This document shows positions 60,510 through 64,000 of a DNA stretch of 64,000 nucleotides, in pieces. The stretch is from Xenorhabdus griffiniae (GTDB lineage: Bacteria > Pseudomonadota > Gammaproteobacteria > Enterobacterales > Enterobacteriaceae): positions 4,000,001-4,064,000 of the forward strand of contig NZ_CP147737.1 of the NCBI RefSeq assembly GCF_037265215.1, given 5' to 3'. Under the pieces are notes generated by a model, which had not been told where the DNA came from, ran no database searches, and saw nothing but the letters and a program-made list of their open reading frames with translations. The position numbers and the translations under genes were made by a program. The first letter of the stretch is position 1. Each line of letters starts with the position of its first letter.

Positions 60510-61129
60510 AAAAATGGCGCTGGATACTGCTGTCTCTGACAACAATTTTCATTATTATCAATAATACGTCATATGCTGTTACCCTTGAGGAATTACAACA
60601 GCGGTTTGCACACCAACCTATTGTGCGGGCGAACTTCACACAAATAAGGCAAATTCAGGGTATTCCTCACCCCCTGTCTTCCAGTGGCCAAATGCTGGTT
60701 TCACAGCATAAAGGGCTATGGTGGCATCAACAAAAACCGTTTCCACTGACGCTGTTACTGGATGACAACCATATGGTGCAAGTCATGCCTGGGCAAACAC
60801 CCCAGGTGATCACCGCTGATTCCAATCCACAACTGTTTCAGTTCAACCACTTGATGCGGGCTCTTTTTCAAGCTGATCGGGCTGTACTGGAAGAAAATTT
60901 CAACATCGAATTTAGCGATCTTGGGCAGGAAAAATGGCGCTTAATACTGACGCCGAAAACGTCGCCTTTGGATAAACTGTTCACGGCAATTACGCTCAAC
61001 GGCCAAACTCACCTTGATGCTATTTTACTGACTGATCGCCAGAGTGATCGTACAGAGCTCTCTTTTAGCCACCACCAATTAACACCAGAGACGCTGAGTC
61101 ATGAAGAAGAGCAATACTTCAAATTCTGA
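60506..61129 (+). CDS. apeL: LolA-like periplasmic lipid carrier (ApeL), 207 aa
   Basis: A signal peptide (KWRWILLSLTTIFIIINNTSYA) is followed by the LolA-type fold region VRANFTQIRQIQGIPHPLSSSGQMLVSQHKGLWW. It would carry the polyene-lipid through the periplasm. It overlaps apeK by 4 bases and apeM by 29 bases. Confidence 0.88.
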   Translation: MKKWRWILLSLTTIFIIINNTSYAVTLEELQQRFAHQPIVRANFTQIRQIQGIPHPLSSSGQMLVSQHKGLWWHQQKPFPLTLLLDDNHMVQVMPGQTPQVITADSNPQLFQFNHLMRALFQADRAVLEENFNIEFSDLGQEKWRLILTPKTSPLDKLFTAITLNGQTHLDAILLTDRQSDRTELSFSHHQLTPETLSHEEEQYFKF

Positions 61130-63425
61130 GCCACGTCCGCTGGCACTACTCTGGCTGTTAACATGCTCTATCCTGCTGATATTTTTGGCAATCTTGTTAC
61201 CTCAATCTCGCTTGTCTACCAGCGTATTAGCGTTATTGCCTGCACAAAGTACCGGAAACATGCCACCCGCCTTGCAAGAAGAGTTTATGCAACGTCTTGA
61301 TCGCCAATTAGTGTGGATGGTCAGCCCTACAAAAAACGAGGATATCGCCCCCGCTGAATACTGGCTGGAGCAGTTGCAAAAAACACCATTTTTAACCAAT
61401 GTCAAAGGACCAATGACCGCAGAGCAACAGCAAGCATGGGGGCGTTTTTACTATGAACACCGTAATGCAATGCTCGATCCTGCTACCCGTGACAGACTGA
61501 AAGAGGGTGGCAATCAACAGGCAAACTGGATCTTGTCTCAGGTTTACTCCGCATTCTCTGGTGTCAGCGGGCAAGAACTCAATAATGATCCCCTGATGCT
61601 AGTCAGAGGATCACAACTGGCACTCCAGCAGACAACCAGCCAATTGAGACTCCAGAATGGCTGGTTAGTTGCCAAAGATAATGCTGGCAGAAGCTGGTAT
61701 TTACTTCACGGGGAGCTAAAAAGCGCTTCTTTTGATATGCAGCAAAGCCATCATGCTGTCACTGAATTGAGTCAGTTACAGCAGTCTCTGGAAGCCCGAT
61801 TTCCTGGTAGCGAAGTGATTTCACGGGGCACTCTGTTTTACAGCGATTACGCCACCCAGCAGGCAAAACACGATATTTCAACATTGGGCAGCGCCACAGT
61901 GCTCGGTGTATTGCTACTCATCTATGGTGTTTTTCGCTCCCTGAAACCTTTATTGCTGTGTGTGCTATCCATCAGTATCGGCGCCCTGGCAGGTACTGTC
62001 GTGACTTTGGGGATCTTTGGCGAACTTCATTTCATTACGCTGGTAATGAGCATCAGTATCATCGGCATTTCTGCTGATTACGCTATTTATTATCTCACAG
62101 AGCGCATGGTACATGGTCAGGAAGTGACATCATGGCAAAGTATGCGAAAAGTTTTGCCTGCTTTATTAATGGCATTGGCAACAACCGTCATTGCCTATCT
62201 CATCATGATATGTGCACCTTTTCCAGGCCTGCGCCAATTGGCTGTATTTGCTGCCGCAGGTTTAACCGCATCCTGTTTGACTGTCGTCTGTTGGTATCCG
62301 CAACTTGCGAAAAACCTGCCCGTGCGCCCGATTCCGGCGATGTTCATACTCATGCGTTGGCTAGCAATATGGAGACACAATCGGCTCTTTTATATGGGAA
62401 TTCCTACAATATTGGCGATTTTTGCCGTACTGGGAATTTCCCGTTTGCAAATCAATGATGACATTGCCCAATTACAGGCTTTGCCACAGGAGATCCATCA
62501 ACAGGAAAACCGCATTGCAGTGCTAACCGGACAGCGAAGTGATCAAAAATGGTTTGTTATTTACGGTGATAATGCAGAACAAACATTGCAACGACTGGAA
62601 TCCTTTATTCCCAAATTAGATGCAGAAAAACAGCAAGGGAATATCAGTCATTACCAACGATTCCCTCTCTCCTCTCTTGCTCAGCAACATAAGGATCTGG
62701 CTCTGCTCAAGGCGGCTACACCCAATATCGTTACTCGCCTGACAGAAGCCGGTTTAATAGTGAAACAACCCGATATTCACGCTATGACTGTCACGCCGGC
62801 TGACTGGCTCAATAGTGTCGTCAGTGAAGGTTGGCGTTTGATGTGGATAACTCTGCCAAATGGTCACAATGGCGTTTTGCTTCCCGTCAATGGCGTTAAA
62901 AACAGTGTATTGATGCGCCAATTAGCAGAAAATCAGGAAGGAGTGAGTTGGGTTGATCGCAAACTGGCTTTCGATGAGATGTTTCAGTTTTATCGAACCC
63001 TACTTGGCTGGTTGCTGACAGGTTCAGTCATACTGATCACTCTCAGTTACATAGCGCGGCTTGGCCCGCGTCGTGGTGTCATCAGCATATTGCCATCACT
63101 ACTGTCCCTTGGCTGTGGACTGGCCGTTCTCGGTTTTAGTGGTCATAGCCTTAACTTATTTTCAATATTAGCTCTGGTTCTCGTGCTTGGCATTGGCATC
63201 AACTATACCCTGTTTTTCAGCAATCCTCGTGCTACTCCGCTGACCTCTCTATTGGCGATCAGCGTAGCAATGTGTACTTCCTTACTCACACTAGGCATGT
63301 TGATGTTTAGTAGCACCCAGGCAATCAGTAGCTTTGGTATCGTGTTATGCAGCGGGATCTTAACGGCTTTCCTGCTATCACCATTGGCAATAGCGAAACG
63401 CCAAAAAAGGAAAAAACAATCATGA
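61101..63425 (+). CDS. apeM: MMPL/RND-type exporter (ApeM), 774 aa
   Basis: The protein has two repeats of a large periplasmic loop and a block of six membrane segments (first block about residues 255-430, second about 635-765), the MMPL topology. GISADYAIYYLTERM carries the conserved Asp-Tyr of the proton path; the second repeat has GIGINYTLFF. It should export the aryl-polyene lipid from the inner membrane. Confidence 0.92.
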   Translation: MKKSNTSNSEPRPLALLWLLTCSILLIFLAILLPQSRLSTSVLALLPAQSTGNMPPALQEEFMQRLDRQLVWMVSPTKNEDIAPAEYWLEQLQKTPFLTNVKGPMTAEQQQAWGRFYYEHRNAMLDPATRDRLKEGGNQQANWILSQVYSAFSGVSGQELNNDPLMLVRGSQLALQQTTSQLRLQNGWLVAKDNAGRSWYLLHGELKSASFDMQQSHHAVTELSQLQQSLEARFPGSEVISRGTLFYSDYATQQAKHDISTLGSATVLGVLLLIYGVFRSLKPLLLCVLSISIGALAGTVVTLGIFGELHFITLVMSISIIGISADYAIYYLTERMVHGQEVTSWQSMRKVLPALLMALATTVIAYLIMICAPFPGLRQLAVFAAAGLTASCLTVVCWYPQLAKNLPVRPIPAMFILMRWLAIWRHNRLFYMGIPTILAIFAVLGISRLQINDDIAQLQALPQEIHQQENRIAVLTGQRSDQKWFVIYGDNAEQTLQRLESFIPKLDAEKQQGNISHYQRFPLSSLAQQHKDLALLKAATPNIVTRLTEAGLIVKQPDIHAMTVTPADWLNSVVSEGWRLMWITLPNGHNGVLLPVNGVKNSVLMRQLAENQEGVSWVDRKLAFDEMFQFYRTLLGWLLTGSVILITLSYIARLGPRRGVISILPSLLSLGCGLAVLGFSGHSLNLFSILALVLVLGIGINYTLFFSNPRATPLTSLLAISVAMCTSLLTLGMLMFSSTQAISSFGIVLCSGILTAFLLSPLAIAKRQKRKKQS

Positions 63426-63985
63426 TACGGTTATTCATCCTGTCTCTGGCCTGCCTGCTGACAGCTTGTACAAACGCTCCGCAAAACGGTACACCCAGTG
63501 CTTGGCTGAAACCCGATGTACGTGTTTTATTGCCCAAACCGGCCATAACGCCAGCCATTAGTGAACAGCAACTGTTAACAGCCACAGTAAAAGGCAAACA
63601 GCAATCATTGATTGTGCTGCTTACTGCCAATGAACAGCATCTGTCACTGGCTGGGTTGTCTTCGCTGGGTATCCGGTTGTTCAAATTAGATTACGATAAA
63701 AATGGCATTCATACTGAACAATCCATTATCTTGCCGGAACTTCCCCCTGCCAGCCAAGTCCTGGCCGATATTATGCTCAGTTACTGGCCGACTTCCGCCT
63801 GGCAGAGCCGTCTACCCGATGGCTGGCGGCTCAAAGACAGCGGTAATTTCCGCCAACTGAATGATAAAAAAGGAAAATTAATCACAGAAATTCATTATGA
63901 TACCCAAAATGGCAAACGACGCCCGATTCGCATCCAACAATTCGTTTTCGGTTACGACATCGCCATTCAGCATCTGGAAGAGTAA
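63422..63985 (+). CDS. apeN: DUF3261 lipoprotein (ApeN), 187 aa
   Basis: The start ATG 63422 overlaps the apeM stop and gives a signal peptide with lipobox LTAC (MIRLFILSLACLLTAC). The mature part is typical of DUF3261 proteins of APE clusters (GWRLKDSGNFRQLNDKKGKLITEIHYD). It probably assists lipid delivery to the outer membrane. Confidence 0.87.
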   Translation: MIRLFILSLACLLTACTNAPQNGTPSAWLKPDVRVLLPKPAITPAISEQQLLTATVKGKQQSLIVLLTANEQHLSLAGLSSLGIRLFKLDYDKNGIHTEQSIILPELPPASQVLADIMLSYWPTSAWQSRLPDGWRLKDSGNFRQLNDKKGKLITEIHYDTQNGKRRPIRIQQFVFGYDIAIQHLEE

Positions 63986-63988
63986 AAC

Positions 63989-64000
63989 ATGATTTATATT
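63989..64000 (+). CDS. First codons of the next gene, presumably the ketosynthase apeO (cut by edge)
   Basis: ATG ATT TAT ATT begins 4 bases after the apeN stop. APE ketosynthases commonly open with M-I-Y-I, and by order apeO follows apeN. Only four codons are seen. Confidence 0.45.

Noticed and set aside
1-64000. CRISPR arrays, rRNA genes, retrons
   Set aside because: No regularly spaced repeats with spacers, no rRNA sequence and no reverse transcriptase were seen.

Overview
The window reads as a chromosomal segment of an entomopathogenic enterobacterium, most likely Xenorhabdus (inference from the aryl-polyene cluster and the character of the prophage genes). It has three parts: a P2/HP1-like prophage (left edge to about 28.95 kb), a compact satellite-like island followed by a decayed mosaic of more prophage and satellite pieces (28.95 to about 52.4 kb), and the first two thirds of an aryl-polyene (APE) pigment/lipid cluster on the + strand (about 52.97 kb to the right edge).

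Part 1, about 1-28950: a P2-like myophage prophage that continues beyond the left edge. From right to left: integrase, CI repressor, Cox-like and CII-like regulators, small early genes, the HUH replication protein A, an Ogr activator, portal (Q), terminase (P), scaffold (O), capsid (N), small terminase (M), head completion (L), tail completion (R, S), sheath, tube, holin, M15 endolysin, overlapping spanins, a tail chaperone with an in-phase -1 slippery site, tape measure, baseplate, a frameshifted tail fibre and the tail hub. Beyond the hub lies a 27-codon DinQ-like type I toxin with a tandem antisense-RNA candidate, linked to the toxin leader by a 33-bp inverted repeat.

Part 2, about 28950-45160: a 16-kb element between two 100-bp direct repeats, each carrying the 3' end of tRNA-Ile2 (CAU) plus its terminator. 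It has a P4-type integrase, an AlpA-like regulator, a P4-alpha-like protein lacking its catalytic middle, iteron-like origin repeats, and a head/packaging module (HK97-fold capsid, protease, portal, adaptor, connector, HNH, TerS, TerL). Apart from one short tail-fibre gene there are no tail genes. This layout fits a capsid-forming phage-inducible chromosomal island (cfPICI). Its cargo includes an orphan Hcp (T6SS tube protein) with a probable effector/immunity pair, a homing endonuclease, and a broken HNH nuclease between alpA and int.

Part 3, about 45160-52400: a decayed mosaic. It holds IS1-like and IS982 elements, a second Hcp module (extended Hcp, cysteine-hydrolase-like effector with a frameshift at A7, lipoprotein immunity candidate), a second origin-like region, and fragments of the alpha-like protein, P2 portal, replication protein A, satellite left end and HK97 capsid. 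A second Ogr gene is intact. The order suggests a former tandem array of helper-type prophages and satellites at one tRNA site.

Part 4, about 52970-64000: a lipoprotein gene, a wrecked methyltransferase (apeB-like) and an intact, tightly packed apeC to apeN, with apeO starting at the right edge. Together these would prime, elongate, lipidate and export an aryl-polyene; loss of the methyltransferase predicts an unmethylated head group.
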